Assembly (NCBI GenBank): GCA_965224215.1
Contig: CBDCYS010000004.1
Coordinates: forward strand, 62,001-126,000
Length of the DNA stretch: 64,000 nt
Source of the DNA: CBDCYS01 sp965224215
Lineage (GTDB): Bacteria > Acidobacteriota > Terriglobia > Bryobacterales > UBA6623
Direction of reading: 5' to 3'
Positions 62,447-64,000 of the stretch are shown piece after piece. Made by a program: the position numbers and the translations under genes. The notes under the pieces were generated by a model. That model was not told the DNA's origin. It was given only the letters and a program-made list of their open reading frames with translations, and did not search any database. How positions within the stretch are numbered: position 1 is the first letter of the stretch; each line of letters starts with the position of its first letter.

Positions 62447-63535
62447 TCATCGCGCCGCTGCTCCTTGAAAGGTCTGCCAGTGACGCTCGAGTTGCTCGAC
62501 ATAACGGCGCCGATCGGCTTCGGGAAGAAAGGCATGATGGAAACCGTTCTTCATGATCGAGACGACGGCCTGCTCGTCAAACCCCATACGCCGCGCGTGC
62601 CCGTACTCTTCAGCCAGCGTCGTCGAAAAAAAAGTCGGGTCATCTGTATTGACCGAGAGCGACACTCCCGCGTCGTAGAGAGCTTTGAGTGGATGCGCCT
62701 CATAGGACGGATAAACGCCGGTGCATAAGTTGCTCGTCGGACAGACCTCCAAGGGAATCTGTTTCTCGGCGAGATCCGAAACCAAGCTCGGGTCCTCGAT
62801 CGCTCGGACACCGTGGCCGATGCGGTCCACCTGAAGAACGCGAATGGCGTCCCGCACGCTGGCTGGCCCGAGTGCCTCTCCGGCGTGAACCGTGAGCCGC
62901 AATCCCTGTTCGCGAGCTAGCTGGTAGAGCGCTGCAAACTGGGCCGGCGGGAATTTGTCTTCGCTTCCGCCCAGGGTGATGCCGGCCAAACTCGCGGGAC
63001 GATGCCGGAGTATGTCCCGCAATAGTTCGACAACTTTCGACGAGCCCAGATTGCGCACGAGATCGGCGATCCACCGAATGCGGACTCCCGGGGTTTCCGC
63101 GGCCTCATCCAGAACGGCGAGAAGATCCGGCAGATCGATGCCCTGATTCAGGTACTCGAAGATCGACACCGTGATTTCGGCGTAGACAATATTTTGCTTT
63201 TCGAGAAACGCCCGAACGGATGCAACAAGACCACGAAAATCCGAAATGTCTCGCACGAAGTAGGACGTGAAAAGGTAGGTCGCCAGGAATTGATCGAACG
63301 ACTGATAACGAAATAGTCGTTCGATTGCATTCCCTTGGGGCGAAGCCAAGAAGGGTCGGATATTATCACACCGCTCGAACGCATCCAAATGGCGCTGAGG
63401 GGCATTCCCCAAAGCCAGTTTCGATCCGTATTTGTTGATCTGTTCGGCGAAGAACGCAACCGGCATCGCACCGCGCAGGTGAACATGCAGTTCGGCCTTG
63501 GGGGCCTTACGCAGAAACTCGTCAAAGTGAAGCAA
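62447..63535 (-). CDS. add: Adenosine deaminase
   Basis: 362 residues. Converts adenosine to inosine (purine salvage). Zinc-binding and catalytic motifs are complete: KAELHVHLRG (HxH), TVHAGE (His and Glu), DRIGHGVRA, CPTSNLCTG and NTDDPTFF. The best start is TTG at 63535, with a GGGAG ribosome site 8 nt upstream; no ATG in frame would include the HxH motif. A related adenine or aminofutalosine deaminase cannot be ruled out from motifs alone. It is followed upstream by the glycosyltransferase fragment. Confidence 0.88.
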   Translation of the reverse strand: MLHFDEFLRKAPKAELHVHLRGAMPVAFFAEQINKYGSKLALGNAPQRHLDAFERCDNIRPFLASPQGNAIERLFRYQSFDQFLATYLFTSYFVRDISDFRGLVASVRAFLEKQNIVYAEITVSIFEYLNQGIDLPDLLAVLDEAAETPGVRIRWIADLVRNLGSSKVVELLRDILRHRPASLAGITLGGSEDKFPPAQFAALYQLAREQGLRLTVHAGEALGPASVRDAIRVLQVDRIGHGVRAIEDPSLVSDLAEKQIPLEVCPTSNLCTGVYPSYEAHPLKALYDAGVSLSVNTDDPTFFSTTLAEEYGHARRMGFDEQAVVSIMKNGFHHAFLPEADRRRYVEQLERHWQTFQGAAAR

Positions 63536-63568
63536 GGTTGACTCCCAGCGGATGGAACACGAAGCAAG

Positions 63569-64000
63569 CTAACCGCGATCGGCCTTGGCGGCGAGCACCC
63601 GGCGGCTCCCCTCGGGCCGCTTAGCCGAGTCCTCGCGCCGATATTTTCCGCGGTAAATGGCGGCAAGCGCTGCCGGGTCACGACCGAATCGCTCCAGCAA
63701 TAGGATCCAGGAATTGCGCCAGAGTTGACGCAAGGTACCCGTTTCCACGAAACGCCGCGCTGAGGTGACGACGGTGTGCGGTGAGCGGGTCATCCGGCCC
63801 ATTTTGGCCGCGGCCCGCAGCCATCGGATGTCTTCGACCAGAGCGATATCAGGGAACCCGCCTGTCTTCTGGAAGAACTCCCTGTTCACGAAAATCCCTT
63901 GGTCTCCGAAACAGGTCCAAGAGAGGGGGAAACGACTGAGCCAGGCAAAAAGCTGGGGAATGAAAACCAGCGGATCGAAGCGAACTCGATAGGCGCCAAA
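63569..64000 (-). CDS. Family 2 glycosyltransferase, C-terminal part
   Basis: The last 143 residues of a gene that continues beyond the window edge. FGAYRVRFDPLVFIPQLFAW and CFGDQGIFVNREFFQKTGGF, followed by DIALVEDIRWLRAAAKMGRM, match the C-terminal half of the TIGR04283-type glycosyltransferases (rSAM/selenodomain-associated). The ED of VEDI is the usual catalytic region. It ends 34 bp before the adenosine deaminase start on the same strand, so the two may be one transcript. Confidence 0.85.
   Translation of the reverse strand, partial: FGAYRVRFDPLVFIPQLFAWLSRFPLSWTCFGDQGIFVNREFFQKTGGFPDIALVEDIRWLRAAAKMGRMTRSPHTVVTSARRFVETGTLRQLWRNSWILLLERFGRDPAALAAIYRGKYRREDSAKRPEGSRRVLAAKADRG

Overview
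The window looks like a piece of an Acidobacteriota chromosome, probably of the Solibacteres/Bryobacterales type. This is inferred from gene content: a VWFA-related protein of the acidobacterial type, two serine/threonine kinases fused to beta-propellers, paired DUF1553/DUF1501 genes, several PQQ-like propellers with EF-hands, and many insertion sequences and dispersed hairpin repeats in GC-rich DNA. No rRNA, tRNA or CRISPR array was seen.

Layout. 1-2.6 kb: end of birA, coaX and a SYLF/PEGA secreted protein. 2.9-5.4 kb: a secreted sialidase-like propeller and a helical-repeat protein. 5.6-15.4 kb: a kinase-WD40 gene split by a frameshift, anmK, a second kinase-propeller, mutS and an SRPBCC protein. 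15.4-21.65 kb: two inverted IS1380-type copies flank truncated cargo genes; the outermost 5 bp are identical (TGTGA), so this looks like a composite transposon. 21.7-24.4 kb: VWFA protein and a Tat-exported Gfo/Idh/MocA oxidoreductase. 24.5-28.1 kb: an AAA ATPase, a TPR protein whose repeats are almost identical 120-bp DNA units, and a P-loop kinase-like protein, resembling a conflict or signalling cassette. 28.2-30.8 kb: HbpS/GlcG-like protein and gamma-glutamyltransferase. 31-39.4 kb: a deletion scar of a DUF1553/DUF1501 pair, an ISL3 element with an 8-bp target duplication, three PQQ-like/EF-hand paralogues (two decayed), a cupin, and a decayed IS1380 transposase. 40.6-44.7 kb: a three-subunit molybdenum hydroxylase operon followed by a MoaD-like protein. 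44.7-50.7 kb: a fourth PQQ/EF-hand propeller, then DUF1553 and DUF1501 genes and a small protein. 50.8-53.7 kb: phosphotriesterase-family protein and a third IS1380 copy with perfect 5-bp duplications. 53.7-61.8 kb: DUF2061 and the SOS mutagenesis cassette imuA-imuB-dnaE2, with a vapBC pair in opposite orientation between imuB and dnaE2. 61.9-64 kb: pentapeptide-repeat protein, adenosine deaminase and the end of a glycosyltransferase.

The most unusual signal is the mutagenesis cassette. Arrays of an octanucleotide of the form YTCAACNR occur at seven places between 53.9 and 61.2 kb and I noticed none elsewhere in the window. Four lie inside imuA, imuB and dnaE2, always in the orientation that is free of stop codons. 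Other dispersed repeats also sit in frame in imuB, dnaE2 and the DUF1553 gene, lengthening these proteins with low-complexity inserts. A GAAC-N7-GAAC direct repeat just before imuA is a candidate LexA site.

Decay is widespread: frameshifts, nonsense codons and truncations affect the kinase-WD40 gene, two PQQ propellers, three transposases, the DUF1553/DUF1501 scar and the composite-transposon cargo. Some single-base lesions could be assembly errors and are marked as such.
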